The notes: generated from the sequence alone by a model not told the origin. A stretch of DNA of 64,000 nt from Bacteroidota bacterium (GCA_018268015.1 JAFDXJ010000010.1:62001-126000); one strand, 5' to 3'. Numbered from the stretch's first letter, positions 17,023-27,480 are shown. Numbers and translations are program-made.

Positions 17023-19590
17023 ATGTATCGGCTTTTATGGTTCATGCTCTTTTGTATTCCTCAGCAACTAGCTGCTCAGGATGATCAAGCGGATACTTCT
17101 GTGATTTCTAAAAAAGATTCTGCCTTTATCGAAAACCTGAAAGATTTAACACAAGACCGGATCCCTGTGCTATCACTGGATGATGGTGAATCGGATGATG
17201 CTGCGAATCAGGATATATCTTCTCTACTTACGGCCGGAAGGAATCCATTTTTAAATGCAGCTTCTTTTAATTTTAGTGTGGCAAGATTTAAATTACGTGG
17301 TTATGATGGTGATTTATCTTCTACCTATATGAATGGTATTCCCATGCAAAACCTGGATAATGGATCTACACCTTATAATCTCTGGAGTGGGTTGAATGAC
17401 GTATTACGTAACCGGGAAATGGCTTATGGCATTCAGTATTTATCTTTCGGGTATGGGAGTATTGGTAGCATCTCAAATATAGATACCCGTGCATTAAAAC
17501 AAAGGGTGCAAACCTCTTTCAGCTATGCGCTATCAAACCGAAATTACACACATCGGTGGATGTTAACCCATAGCAGCGGTATGAATAGGAAAGGATGGGC
17601 ATTTTCTTTTTCAGCAAGCAGGCGCTGGGCAAATGAAGGATATGTTCCCGGTACATATTATAATGGTTGGAGTATTTATCTGGGGATAGATAAAAAATTT
17701 AATTCCAGGCAAATCCTTTCACTGGTAGCATTCTATACACCTGTTGAAAATGGCCGGCAGGGCGCTGCAACAAGTGAAATGCAAATGCTTGCTGGCACCC
17801 ATTATTATAACCCCTATTGGGGATATCAAAATGGCGAAAAAAGAAATGCAAGCGTAGGTAAAACAAATATGCCCTTGTTTATTTTATCTGATGAATATAA
17901 AATCAATGAGAATACAACCCTTACCTCTGCTTTGAGTTATACTTTTGGTAAACGCGCGATATCAGGAATAGACTGGTTTAATGCGCCCGATCCAAGACCT
18001 GATTATTACAAATACCTGCCTTCTTATCAGCAGGATAGTATGCAAAGCGCATTAGTTGCACAGCGTTTTTATAACGACCCTTCTTTATGTCAAATCAATT
18101 GGCAAAGGTTCTATGATGTTAACCGCTCCAATTTTCAAACCGTGAATAATATTGATGGTATTCCGACAAATACGATTTCCGGAAATCGTTCACTTTATAT
18201 TTTACAGGACAGAGTAACACAAACAAATAAATATAATTTTAGTATCACACTCAATACCCGGATGAATAACCATGCTTTTCTCACATCCGGGTTCCATTAT
18301 CAATGGCAAAGGAATCATTACTACCAGGAGCTTATAGATTTACTTGGAGGGGATTTTTATATAGACCTAAATCAATTTGCGGAACAGGATTTTCCAAATG
18401 ACCCTAATGCCATTCAAAATGATTTGAACCATCCAAACCGGGTGATAAAAGTAGGTGATCAATATGGCTACAATTATGCAATAACATTAAAAAAAGTATC
18501 TTCTTTTATAGAATATTTATACAAAACAAGTCATATTGATTTTTTTGGTGGCGCCGAATTTTCTCAAACAAGTTTTTATAGAACCGGATATGTACGAAAT
18601 GGCTTATTTCCGGATCATTCATTTGGAAATTCAACGGTGAACTTATTCAATAATTTTTCAATTAAAACCGGTATCACGTATAAAATAAATGGCAGGAATT
18701 ATTTTTATGTCAATGGTGCATATCTTACCCGGGCACCTTATTATGATAACGCCTATATCTCTCCTCGTAGTCGTGATTTTTTACAAGACAGCCTTCGCAG
18801 TGAAATAATTAAAACTATTGAATCGGGTTATATATTAAATGCACCTTCTTTAAAGATAAGGTTGGGGGTATTTTATACGAGCATACAACATGGCGTAAAT
18901 GTTCTTACCTTTTATAACGATGATTACAGCAATTTTGTCAACTATGCTGTAAGGGATATCAACCGTGAAATGATGGGTATTGAATTTGGATTGGATGCAA
19001 AAATACTACGCAATATTTCATTGACAGGTGCAGCATCTGTTGGATCCTACTATTATACTTCTCGTCAAAATGCCACGATAATTTTGGACAATAGTGCAAG
19101 CATTTTAGCGAATGAAACGGTGTATAGCGAAAATTATCGCATAGCAGGAACACCTCAACAAGCTTTCAGTGCCGGTATGAGTTATCGCTCTCCTAAATAT
19201 TGGTTTCTGAATTTAACAGCAAATTACTTTAATGAAATGTGGTTGGATTTTAATCCAATCAGAAGGACCTATAATGCCATTGAAGGAGTTGATCCCAAAA
19301 GTGACTTATGGAATGATATCCTGGCTCAACAAAAATTATCGCCACAATATACTTTAGACTTTTTTGGAGGTTATTCATTTCGATTAAAAAAATTTATGCA
19401 TCAGCCAAAGCCTGCCTATATCGTCTTTCTCATAGGCATCAGTAACCTGCTCAATAATACAGATTTCCAATCTGGGGGTTATGAGCAACTCCGTTTTGAT
19501 TTTGCAAGTCATGATGTCAATAAATTTCCGCCCAAATATTATTACGCCTATGGTTTGAATTATTTTATCAGTTTGACACTTCGCTTTTAG
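17023..19590 (+). CDS. TonB-dependent receptor
   Basis: An 855-residue outer-membrane receptor with signal peptide (about residues 1-18, ending LAAQ), a plug domain (from about 60; RFKLRGYDGDLSSTYMNGIPM is the typical plug text) and a long barrel that ends in an aromatic residue (SLTLRF). The N-terminal carboxypeptidase-like domain common in SusC proteins is absent. The substrate is not predictable from the receptor alone. The DUF5689 lipoprotein gene follows after 17 bp and the endonuclease gene is divergent 105 bp upstream, which suggests a shared substrate. Confidence 0.9.
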   Translation: MYRLLWFMLFCIPQQLAAQDDQADTSVISKKDSAFIENLKDLTQDRIPVLSLDDGESDDAANQDISSLLTAGRNPFLNAASFNFSVARFKLRGYDGDLSSTYMNGIPMQNLDNGSTPYNLWSGLNDVLRNREMAYGIQYLSFGYGSIGSISNIDTRALKQRVQTSFSYALSNRNYTHRWMLTHSSGMNRKGWAFSFSASRRWANEGYVPGTYYNGWSIYLGIDKKFNSRQILSLVAFYTPVENGRQGAATSEMQMLAGTHYYNPYWGYQNGEKRNASVGKTNMPLFILSDEYKINENTTLTSALSYTFGKRAISGIDWFNAPDPRPDYYKYLPSYQQDSMQSALVAQRFYNDPSLCQINWQRFYDVNRSNFQTVNNIDGIPTNTISGNRSLYILQDRVTQTNKYNFSITLNTRMNNHAFLTSGFHYQWQRNHYYQELIDLLGGDFYIDLNQFAEQDFPNDPNAIQNDLNHPNRVIKVGDQYGYNYAITLKKVSSFIEYLYKTSHIDFFGGAEFSQTSFYRTGYVRNGLFPDHSFGNSTVNLFNNFSIKTGITYKINGRNYFYVNGAYLTRAPYYDNAYISPRSRDFLQDSLRSEIIKTIESGYILNAPSLKIRLGVFYTSIQHGVNVLTFYNDDYSNFVNYAVRDINREMMGIEFGLDAKILRNISLTGAASVGSYYYTSRQNATIILDNSASILANETVYSENYRIAGTPQQAFSAGMSYRSPKYWFLNLTANYFNEMWLDFNPIRRTYNAIEGVDPKSDLWNDILAQQKLSPQYTLDFFGGYSFRLKKFMHQPKPAYIVFLIGISNLLNNTDFQSGGYEQLRFDFASHDVNKFPPKYYYAYGLNYFISLTLRF

Positions 19591-19607
19591 AAAATAAAAA
19601 ATGGATT

Positions 19608-20948
19608 ATGAAAATTCAAAAATGCCCAACTATGTTTTACGTAACCATACTCTTACTGGGGAACTTATGGATTTCCTGTAATAAGAAATTTGATGAGCCG
19701 CCTTCATTTATAGCGCCGGATATCATTAGTAACTACACCATTGCTGAATTAAAAAATCTGCACACAAATGGTATGGTAGAGTTGGTTAATGAAGATAAAG
19801 TTATCAGAGGTATCGTAGTGGCTGATGATCGAAGTGGGAATTTTTATAAATCGATTGTTATTGAAGATTCTACAGGGGGAATTTCACTCTCCCTGGATAG
19901 ATATGATCTCTACACGGATTATCCCATTGGAAGAGAAATTTTTATCAAAATAAAAGGGTTATACCTGGGAGATTATAATAAATTAATTCAATTAGGTGGT
20001 GGCATAGATAATACCGGAACAGCCCCTGCACTTGCGCCCTTAGCGGCTACATTATTCGATCAATATATCATTCGCGGTTCTTATTCAAATGAAGTTTTGC
20101 CGCTTGTAGTCAGTATTTCTGATCTGAATGACAGTTACCAAAACAGGTTGATCCAAATAAAGAATTGTCAGTTTGCCACTTCAGATACTTCAAAAACATT
20201 TGCCATTGCGGGGCAAAGTTCGCCTTCTGCTGTCAATTATACTTTAAGCACCTGCGATGGATCTAAGATCATATTGCGTAACAGCAATTATGCGGATTTT
20301 GCCTCAATGAATCTGCCGAATGGCAATGGGGATATCAGCGCTATTTATACTGTATATGGCACCACTAAACAATTGTATATAAGGGATACCGCTGATACGC
20401 CCTTTTATGGATTACGATGCGATGGCACAAACGGGAATATATTATTTAGCCAGGATTTCACCGATGCCCCAATAGGGTCGAATATCAATCTCCCCGGCTG
20501 GTTGAATGTTGCTGAAACAGGCAGTGTAAAATATACTTGTGCAAATTATCAATCGAATAGTTATGCAAAAATTTCAGCCTATTTATCAGGGTATGATGTC
20601 ATTAAAACCTGGATGGTAACGCCGCTCATTGACCTGGGTAACTATACCCAGAAAATATTTTCATTTACTAATGCCGATGGATATGATAATGGCGCTACCT
20701 TAAAAGTGTATTTGTCCACTGATTATAAAGGCGACGGTAAGCCCTGGGATTATACCTGGAGTTTATTACCAGCAACAATTTCACATGGACATACGAGTAG
20801 TTATGGAAGTTTTATTTCTTCGGGAGATATGGATATCAGTGCTTATTCGAAAATTTATATTGCGTTCGTCTATGAAGGAGCCGATGGCGCCGGAATAAAG
20901 AGAACTACGACATTCCAGATTGATGATATTAAAATAACCGGAAATTAA
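19608..20948 (+). CDS. DUF5689 lipoprotein with choice-of-anchor J domain
   Basis: A 446-residue lipoprotein: the signal ends at C24 (LWISC). The DUF5689 region spans about residues 40-270 (IRGIVVADDRSGNFYKSIVI, DSTGGISLSLD), an OB-like fold found in proteins partnered with TonB receptors in Bacteroidota. The C-terminal part (about 280-445; FSQDFTDA, GWLNV, SYGSFISSGDMDISAYSKIYIAF, cut here from a longer conserved block) is a choice-of-anchor J beta-sandwich. It lies 17 bp after the receptor gene and is probably its surface-exposed partner that binds the ligand. It converges on sdaA with a 1-bp gap. Confidence 0.87.
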   Translation: MKIQKCPTMFYVTILLLGNLWISCNKKFDEPPSFIAPDIISNYTIAELKNLHTNGMVELVNEDKVIRGIVVADDRSGNFYKSIVIEDSTGGISLSLDRYDLYTDYPIGREIFIKIKGLYLGDYNKLIQLGGGIDNTGTAPALAPLAATLFDQYIIRGSYSNEVLPLVVSISDLNDSYQNRLIQIKNCQFATSDTSKTFAIAGQSSPSAVNYTLSTCDGSKIILRNSNYADFASMNLPNGNGDISAIYTVYGTTKQLYIRDTADTPFYGLRCDGTNGNILFSQDFTDAPIGSNINLPGWLNVAETGSVKYTCANYQSNSYAKISAYLSGYDVIKTWMVTPLIDLGNYTQKIFSFTNADGYDNGATLKVYLSTDYKGDGKPWDYTWSLLPATISHGHTSSYGSFISSGDMDISAYSKIYIAFVYEGADGAGIKRTTTFQIDDIKITGN

Positions 20949-20949
20949 A

Positions 20950-22377
20950 TCAACACTCACTAAGGCTGATGGGGATATTAATAGCCAGCCCACCTTCAGA
21001 GGTCTCTTTATATTTTGTATTCATATCCAGGGCTGTTTGCCACATGGTAGCAATCACTTTATCCAGGCTAACTTTAGCATAATCGGGTAAACTTTGCAAT
21101 GCAAGTTGAGATGCTGTAATGGCTTTGATAGCGCCCATAGTATTTCGTTCTATACAGGGAACCTGTACCAGCCCTCCAATAGGATCGCAGGTCATACCAA
21201 GATGATGTTCCATAGCAATCTCAGCAGCCATCATAGCTTGTTTTTGCGAGCCTCCAAGACTTTCCGTTAAGGCTGCTGCAGCCATTGCTGAAGAAACGCC
21301 GATTTCTGCCTGGCAACCACCCATTGCAGCTGATATGGTTGCCCCCTTTTTAAAGATACTTCCAATTTCTGCGGCGGTCAATAAAAAATGAATAATCTTC
21401 TGCTCATCCTGAACATCACAGAAAATAATATAATATAATAGTACGGCAGGTATCACTCCGGCAGCGCCATTTGTGGGTGATGTAACCACCCTGCCAAAGG
21501 AAGCATTTTCTTCATTGACGGCTAATGCAAAACAGCTTACCCAATCGAGAATATATTTAAATTGAGTACCTCCGGATTTAATTACCTGGATCCATTCTTC
21601 GATGGAATGATAATTTTTTCCTTCCGTATATTTTTTATTGAGGTCAAATGCGCGCCTTCTTACATGAAGCCCACCGGGTAATTCTCCCTGATTATGACAT
21701 CCGCGATAAATGCAATGGAGCATGGTGTGCCAAATATTCAATACCCCTTTTTTTGTCTCCGCTTCCGGACGCCACTCATTTTCATTTTCCAAAACTATCT
21801 CATGAATACACATGCCTGTTTTTATACAATACCTCAAAAGATCATTCGCATCATTAATAGGAAAGGGTAATGAAATAGTTTCTTTACCTATGGAAGTTTC
21901 ATTCTCCTGTACAACAAATCCACCCCCGATAGAATAATACGTCTCGCTTATCTTTTCGCCTGAAAGCATCGTTGCATGGATGGTCAAAGCATTCGGATGA
22001 AACGGGAGTGATTCAGTAAATAAAAATTGAATATCTGTTTGCGGATCAAAAGTAATTTCATGCTTAGAATCCAGTAGCATTTTTTTGGAAGAGTCTATGG
22101 CATTGATTTTTGGCGTAATACTATCCACCGGTACCGTCACCGGATCTTCTCCTGATAATCCCATCATCACAGCAATATCGGTGCCATGCCCTTTCCCGGT
22201 TTTTGCCAGGGAACCATATAATAAGACCTGTACATGAGAAATATCACCAAATTTATTCTCTTCAACCAGTTTATGAATAAAGCGCATAGCAGCTCTCCAG
22301 GGACCCAATGTATGAGAACTTGAAGGACCAACGCCTATTTTAAACATATCAAAAACCGAAATGGATTCATGTGGCAT
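20950..22377 (-). CDS. sdaA: L-serine ammonia-lyase (iron-sulfur L-serine dehydratase)
   Basis: A 475-residue single-chain L-serine dehydratase, converting serine to pyruvate and ammonia with a 4Fe-4S cluster. The N-terminal beta domain begins [18 protein letters not shown]. The C-terminal alpha domain has [13 protein letters not shown] and the cluster cysteines in [16 protein letters not shown] and QVPCIERN. A TAnnTTTG box on the minus strand (22392-22385) lies just upstream of the start. No neighbouring gene is clearly linked. Confidence 0.95.
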   Translation of the reverse strand: MPHESISVFDMFKIGVGPSSSHTLGPWRAAMRFIHKLVEENKFGDISHVQVLLYGSLAKTGKGHGTDIAVMMGLSGEDPVTVPVDSITPKINAIDSSKKMLLDSKHEITFDPQTDIQFLFTESLPFHPNALTIHATMLSGEKISETYYSIGGGFVVQENETSIGKETISLPFPINDANDLLRYCIKTGMCIHEIVLENENEWRPEAETKKGVLNIWHTMLHCIYRGCHNQGELPGGLHVRRRAFDLNKKYTEGKNYHSIEEWIQVIKSGGTQFKYILDWVSCFALAVNEENASFGRVVTSPTNGAAGVIPAVLLYYIIFCDVQDEQKIIHFLLTAAEIGSIFKKGATISAAMGGCQAEIGVSSAMAAAALTESLGGSQKQAMMAAEIAMEHHLGMTCDPIGGLVQVPCIERNTMGAIKAITASQLALQSLPDYAKVSLDKVIATMWQTALDMNTKYKETSEGGLAINIPISLSEC

Positions 22378-22552
22378 AACTATACAAAATTAAGTACAAA
22401 AAGAATATCTAAAGTATCTTGATTGTTGTTCCTTATGAAAACTTTATTTAGAAAAACTTGTCAGAGTTACTTTTTTGGTATTATTTTATTTTTTTTAAAA
22501 CCCATTTTACATGCACGGCATGAAGATTGATATATCCCTCAAAAAAAATAAT

Positions 22553-23467
22553 ATGAAAAAGACCTTATTTGCCTTCTTGTTTCTTGGAGCAGGCGTACTC
22601 ACTATAACCAGTTGTAATAAAAATAATACGGAGATCAACCCTCCTCCGGTAAATATTGCAGACTACATTGCAGGGAATCCTGATTTTTCGATGATGGAAT
22701 CTGCATTGGTACGTTCAGGCCTGGCAACACAAATTGAAAATGCAACGGATATTACCTTTTTATTACCGGATAACGCAGCCTTGCAAAATGCGGGAATAGA
22801 TCAGAATTATCTCAATAACCTTTCTACGGATGATCTCACTCAATTCGTGTTGTATCATGAAATTGATAAAAAAATATCTTCAGTAGATTTCCCAATCAGC
22901 GATACAATAAGCACAGTATCCAATCTTCATATATTTTCAAGTATGAATGATAATGGAATTTTTATCAATGGGATCTTATTAAAGCAAACCGATATACAAG
23001 CCACAAATGGTCTGGTACATTTATTGACTAAAGCGCTGGTTCCTCCTGAAACTACTTTATATAATATCATTGCCGCTAACCCGGATTTAACCTTAATGAA
23101 AGCTGCGATTGATAAAGCAGGCCTTGCCTCTACTTTACAAAATGGTGGAAAATATACGGTCTTTGCGCCTACAAATACAGCCTTTAATAATGCCGGGTAT
23201 ATGACTGTTACCGACATCAATAATGCAGATGCTGCTGTAATAACAAAAATTGTAAAAGATCAAATCCTGCCTACGGAATTTTTCAATTCGGATTTTATTG
23301 CAGGTATTACATTAAAAAATTTGCAGGGTGATGACCTCTTAGTAAATGCAGTACCACCATCTCTTAGCCTGGTAGGATCTGCTCAGCCTCCTTCCACGAT
23401 CACTACATTTGATATTTTAGGGACAAATGGCGTAGAACAGGTAATAGACCGCGTCATATTGCCCTAA
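22553..23467 (+). CDS. FAS1 (fasciclin) domain lipoprotein
   Basis: A secreted lipoprotein with two fasciclin domains. The start at ATG 22553 (MKKTLFAF) is chosen because it gives a proper lipoprotein signal with C21 (TITSC); the frame opens 14 codons earlier. The first FAS1 domain spans about residues 35-160 (FLLPDNAALQNAG) and the second about 165-300 (YTVFAPTNTAFNNAG). FAS1 domains mediate adhesion or matrix binding. A terminator follows, then a DUF4397 lipoprotein on the same strand. Confidence 0.9.
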   Translation: MKKTLFAFLFLGAGVLTITSCNKNNTEINPPPVNIADYIAGNPDFSMMESALVRSGLATQIENATDITFLLPDNAALQNAGIDQNYLNNLSTDDLTQFVLYHEIDKKISSVDFPISDTISTVSNLHIFSSMNDNGIFINGILLKQTDIQATNGLVHLLTKALVPPETTLYNIIAANPDLTLMKAAIDKAGLASTLQNGGKYTVFAPTNTAFNNAGYMTVTDINNADAAVITKIVKDQILPTEFFNSDFIAGITLKNLQGDDLLVNAVPPSLSLVGSAQPPSTITTFDILGTNGVEQVIDRVILP

Positions 23468-23487
23468 ACCTATTCCTGATATTGCCC

Positions 23488-23525
23488 ATGGCGGTTTTGT
23501 TTTTAAACATAGCCGCCATTTTTTT
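23488..23525 (+). terminator. Rho-independent terminator after the FAS1 gene
   Basis: Stem ATGGCGG (23488-23494) pairs with CCGCCAT (23513-23519) across an 18-base loop and is followed by a T run (23519-23525). It starts 20 bases after the FAS1 stop codon. Confidence 0.75.
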
Positions 23526-23552
23526 GAAGCCTATTTTTGATAATTTTGAAAA

Positions 23553-24248
23553 ATGAATTACAGGAAGCCTCTTTTTTTAAGCATCTTATCTTTTTCATTT
23601 CTTTTCATAAATTCATGCAAGAAAAATGATAACAGTAATATTATCCCTGCTAACATTAAATGTATAAATGTATCCCCCGATGCTCCTGAAATAAGTTTTA
23701 TGGATAATAACAATTCTCTTACAGAAAACGTACCTTTCGATGCAGCCTCTGAATATATACCGGTAGCCCCGGTTACTTCAAAACTCGGCATTGCAGGGAA
23801 TGCGACCCCCGATATTTTAAACACAGTTTTTACTACATTAAATCCCGGCACTTATTTTTCTCTTTTTGCAATTGATTCATTTTCAAAAATAAGTATGGCC
23901 ATGGTTACAGATAATTTTGTTACTCCTCCTTCTGATTCTTCCCTCATACGATTTTTTCATTTTAGCCCAAATGCGTCTTATATTAATGCAATACTGGAAA
24001 ATCCGCTGGATACATTTTATTTAGGCACTCATCTTTTCAATGATCAAAATACCTATTCTACTTATATGGCATTTAAAGAAATTCCTGCCGGGGAATACAA
24101 TTTACTCATGCAAACTGCTGATAGTTTAAGCATTTCCACACCCTTTATTTTTTCTGGAGGAAAAGTATATACACTTTATGCTAAGGGTTTTTACCAGGGA
24201 ACCGGCAACACGGCATTGAGTGCATCCATGATTGTTCATAATGAATAA
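23553..24248 (+). CDS. DUF4397 domain-containing lipoprotein
   Basis: A 231-residue lipoprotein with signal cysteine C22 (FINSC). The DUF4397 domain begins at about residue 35 (IKCINVSPDAPEISF) and includes LIRFFHFSPNAS near 131 and the EIPAGEYNLLM segment. The domain is a beta-sandwich found in Bacteroidota surface lipoproteins; no function is established. Two TAnnTTTG boxes occur just upstream (23532-23539 and 23541-23548), but the second is too close to the start codon to serve it. Confidence 0.85.
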   Translation: MNYRKPLFLSILSFSFLFINSCKKNDNSNIIPANIKCINVSPDAPEISFMDNNNSLTENVPFDAASEYIPVAPVTSKLGIAGNATPDILNTVFTTLNPGTYFSLFAIDSFSKISMAMVTDNFVTPPSDSSLIRFFHFSPNASYINAILENPLDTFYLGTHLFNDQNTYSTYMAFKEIPAGEYNLLMQTADSLSISTPFIFSGGKVYTLYAKGFYQGTGNTALSASMIVHNE

Positions 24249-24333
24249 ATAGCTTTCTGTTTTTTATTTTTGAAACATAAAAATGAGCACCAATCCGACC
24301 TAAAACTTAATTCGTATTTTTGCCTTTCTTTAA

Positions 24334-25536
24334 ATGAAAATACTTATGCATTTATCCTCTTTATTAAACAGGTTTAATGAGCCGGAAACTTTAAAAATGG
24401 CCAAACTCGGTCGTGAATTACGTGCCTCTGGTATTGATATCATAGACCTGAGTCTTGGTGAACCGGATTTTGATACGCCCGAATATATTCAACAATCAGC
24501 CATTGAAGCAATACAAAATAACTGGAGTCATTATCCTCCTGTGGCCGGTTATCCCGATTTACGCGAAGCCATTTGTCAAAAATTCAAAAGAGATAATCAG
24601 TTAGATTATAAACAAGAAAATATTATTGTATCCACAGGCGCTAAACAAAGCCTGGCAAATGCAGTCCTTGCAACCGTTGATGAAAACGATGAAGTGATTA
24701 TTCCAACACCTTACTGGGTGACATATTCTGAGTTGGTAAAATTTGCTCGCGGAAAAGTTGTTGAGCTCCCTACCACCGTAAAAACGCAGTTTAAAATAAC
24801 AGCTGAAATGTTGGAAAATGCGATTACACCGGCTACAAAATTATTTATGTTTTCATCACCATGTAATCCATCAGGCGCTGTATATACAAAAGAAGAATTG
24901 GCGGCATTGGTTAAAATTTTTGAGAAATACCCGGATATCTGGATTATATCTGATGAAATATATGAGTATATCAATTTTGTCGGTAAGCACGAAAGCATCG
25001 CTCAGTTTGATTCTATTAAAGATCGGGTAATGGTCATTAATGGTTTGAGTAAAGGATATGCTATGACAGGCTGGAGGCTTGGTTATATGGCAGGGAATAC
25101 AACAATTGTTAAAGCTTGTGAGAAAATCCAGGGGCAATTTACCAGTGGCGCTAATTCTATTACTCAACGGGCAGCAATTACTGCATTATCCAGAAAAGAC
25201 CACTCATTAGAAAATATGCAGGATCAATTTGCCAAGCGCAGGAGAAGAGTGATGGAACTGGCAGCTGAAATACCCGGATTCATTACATTTGAGCCACAAG
25301 GAGCTTTTTATATTTTTCCGGATGTTACGGCATATTTTGGAAAAACATCGGGCGATTTTCAGGTAAATAATTCAAACGCACTTTCTTTATACCTGTTACA
25401 TCAGGCGCATGTATCTTCCGTCATGGGAGATGCGTTTGGCGAGCCCAATTGTATTCGTTTTTCGTTTGCCAATAGCATGGAAAATATTGAAAAAGGTTTT
25501 TCACAGATCAAAAACGCATTGAGTAAATTACAGTAA
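24334..25536 (+). CDS. Pyridoxal phosphate-dependent aminotransferase (aspartate aminotransferase-like)
   Basis: A 400-residue class I aminotransferase, probably acting on aspartate or another amino acid with 2-oxoglutarate. It shows SLGEPDFDTP (about 40-49), SSPCNPSGAVY (about 174-184), the aspartate in ISDEIYEYI and the PLP lysine K240 in GLSKGYAMTGWRLGY. The start may be ATG 24334 or the second ATG at 24346 (MHLSSLLNRF). A TATTTTTG box lies at 24315-24322. The rRNA methyltransferase gene follows after 25 bp on the same strand. Confidence 0.93.
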   Translation: MKILMHLSSLLNRFNEPETLKMAKLGRELRASGIDIIDLSLGEPDFDTPEYIQQSAIEAIQNNWSHYPPVAGYPDLREAICQKFKRDNQLDYKQENIIVSTGAKQSLANAVLATVDENDEVIIPTPYWVTYSELVKFARGKVVELPTTVKTQFKITAEMLENAITPATKLFMFSSPCNPSGAVYTKEELAALVKIFEKYPDIWIISDEIYEYINFVGKHESIAQFDSIKDRVMVINGLSKGYAMTGWRLGYMAGNTTIVKACEKIQGQFTSGANSITQRAAITALSRKDHSLENMQDQFAKRRRRVMELAAEIPGFITFEPQGAFYIFPDVTAYFGKTSGDFQVNNSNALSLYLLHQAHVSSVMGDAFGEPNCIRFSFANSMENIEKGFSQIKNALSKLQ

Positions 25537-25561
25537 TGCATTTGCATGCTTATTTCAAAAA

Positions 25562-26503
25562 ATGATCTCGCACACCGCTTTCCAGGCATTTGAAAATCGT
25601 TTACTGAAAATGTATAAACATCGCGGTAAACTGGCCCGCAGGCAGGGTATTTCCTGCTTTCGGGTGTATGACCGCGACTTAAATGATTTTTTGTTTTCCA
25701 TAGACTGGTATGAAGGGCATGTGTATCTATCTGTCTATGCAAAAAAATACGAAACAATAGATGAAGCCTTCTTACAAGACTGCATTCGTATTATTTCAAA
25801 TGTTTTCCAGGTTCCTCATGAAAAAATATTTTTGAGAGAAAGGAAAAAGATGGATCATATTCAGGAGCAATATGAAAAATTAAATTTTGAAAATACTTTT
25901 TTCCCTGTACATGAAAATGGTTTACAATTCCTCGTTAATCTCACGGATTATCTTGATACCGGGCTTTTCTTAGACCATCGTATTACAAGGAAAATGGTGA
26001 TGGCGCAATCGGAAGGAAAAAGAGTCTTAAACTTGTTTGCTTATACAGGCGCATTCTCTGTATATGCAGCTGCAGGAAATGCCGAAAGTGTGACTACCGT
26101 TGATCTTTCGAATACTTATTTAAATTGGGCTAAAAATAATTTTCAATTAAATCAATTCTCAATGCAAGAGAAGTTCAGTTTTATCAAAGCAGATGTTATT
26201 CACTATTTATCTTCACTTCCACCAAAGAGTTTTGATCTGATCATCATGGACCCTCCTACCTTCAGCAATAGTAAGGCAATGAAAGGTTTTTTAGATGTAC
26301 GGGAAGGGCATGTATCCCTCATTAATGACGCACTAAATGCCTTGGATCAAAATGGCCTGTTATATTTCAGCACCAATTCAAGCAGGTTCAGGCTTCTACA
26401 GGAAGCCATTCATTCTGAAAAAATAGAAGATATTACCAAACAAACAACCCCTTTTGATTTTGAAGGAAAATTGAAGAGATGGTGTTTTAGAATTGGCAAA
26501 TAA
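25562..26503 (+). CDS. Class I SAM-dependent rRNA methyltransferase, RlmK-like
   Basis: A 313-residue methyltransferase resembling the C-terminal (RlmK) half of E. coli RlmL, which makes m7G in 23S rRNA. SAM-binding motif I is VLNLFAYTGAFS (about 156-167), followed by TTVDLSNTYLNWAKNN and motif IV IMDPPTFSNSKAM (about 228-240). The N-terminal 110 residues correspond to the PUA-adjacent part of that family. It is stand-alone, without the THUMP/RlmL half. The target base is inferred from homology only. Confidence 0.85.
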   Translation: MISHTAFQAFENRLLKMYKHRGKLARRQGISCFRVYDRDLNDFLFSIDWYEGHVYLSVYAKKYETIDEAFLQDCIRIISNVFQVPHEKIFLRERKKMDHIQEQYEKLNFENTFFPVHENGLQFLVNLTDYLDTGLFLDHRITRKMVMAQSEGKRVLNLFAYTGAFSVYAAAGNAESVTTVDLSNTYLNWAKNNFQLNQFSMQEKFSFIKADVIHYLSSLPPKSFDLIIMDPPTFSNSKAMKGFLDVREGHVSLINDALNALDQNGLLYFSTNSSRFRLLQEAIHSEKIEDITKQTTPFDFEGKLKRWCFRIGK

Positions 26504-26531
26504 TCAATTCCACATAATAGTCTAAATCATT

Positions 26532-27200
26532 TTATTTAAAAATCAGGGATCTCAAATTTATTACTGATGAATGATCACTTGATAAAATATAAATTGAATT
26601 CTTCTTTGAATGTGTTTCCGTATTGCGGTATTTATTTTCTTTAAATGTTCGACCACTTAAACGAAAAGTAGTTTTATTTTTAGCATAAAAACAAAATAAG
26701 GTAGTTTTTACAAAACCATTATTCAAAGTTAATGTGATTTTGTACCCATCAATAATGTAACGGCCGGCCGCAGCGCTTTCAGAATAAGCAACATTATGAC
26801 TGTCATTTATGTCCAGTACTTTTTTATTTACAAACCATCCATCCTGAGTAAAGCTCATGGTGCTATAACTTAAAGATCCTACTGATCCGCCAAGCAGGAG
26901 GTTGCCACCGCCAGAAAAGGATTCGAATACCCCATGCAGTTTTTCATTGTTCCCTGCCATAAAAGCTTCCTGGCCAGGCCATGTTTTTTCAGCCGTTTTG
27001 CCATCATGCAATAGAATAGCAAGATTATTTCCATTCCGTTTATAAGTTCCCAAAATGCCTTCTACCTGAATTTTATTCACTGATATTTTATTAGGACTAA
27101 ATGCCATAGCAATAAATGAAAAAAAGAAAAATATTTTTGAGATTAAAGATTGTCGTATAAGGATCGTAGAATTGAACATCCTATAAACCTCTTTGATCAT
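26532..27200 (-). CDS. Hypothetical secreted protein
   Basis: I do not recognise this 222-residue protein. It has an N-terminal hydrophobic segment (about residues 21-35 from the first ATG, 14-28 if translation begins at the ATG at 27179, MFNST), so it is probably exported. The body is rich in glycine and beta-strand text, with FESFSGGGNLLLGGSVGSL near the middle. The pattern of alternating strands could fit a lipocalin-like or similar beta-barrel, but no motif supports a function. It ends convergently to the RlmK-like gene and marks the left edge of the accessory block. Confidence 0.6.
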   Translation of the reverse strand: MIKEVYRMFNSTILIRQSLISKIFFFFSFIAMAFSPNKISVNKIQVEGILGTYKRNGNNLAILLHDGKTAEKTWPGQEAFMAGNNEKLHGVFESFSGGGNLLLGGSVGSLSYSTMSFTQDGWFVNKKVLDINDSHNVAYSESAAAGRYIIDGYKITLTLNNGFVKTTLFCFYAKNKTTFRLSGRTFKENKYRNTETHSKKNSIYILSSDHSSVINLRSLIFK

Positions 27201-27412
27201 TTAACTTAATAAAAAACTATGCCGGCTATGGTAAAGCAGGCTGTTTTAATATTTAAAAAATGATTTGAGATAAATTATTTGATCCAAACTAAATATAAAG
27301 TATATACCATAAATTCATAACCAAAATCGCTATCGGAAACACACGAAATAAGCTCCATTCGCCCTTCTATTTTTTATTGATGAATAAATTTTTCAAAAAA
27401 AACAAAAAATAT

Positions 27413-27459
27413 TTTGCGAAACCAAATAGTTGCATTTATATTTGCAACTGATTAGTTTC
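27413..27459 (+). promoter_or_regulatory. ArsR1 promoter with two-tier dyad operator
   Basis: TTTG at 27413-27416 and TATATTTG at 27437-27444 have the Bacteroidota spacing of 20 bp. A perfectly symmetric two-tier dyad covers the -7 box: GAAAC (27418-27422), 5 bp, AGTTGC (27428-27433), 10 bp, GCAACT (27444-27449), 5 bp, GTTTC (27455-27459). Its centre is at 27438.5. The position suggests repression of the arsR gene by its own product; binding itself is inference. Confidence 0.7.
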
Positions 27460-27480
27460 ATATTTGAAAATTACAGGATC

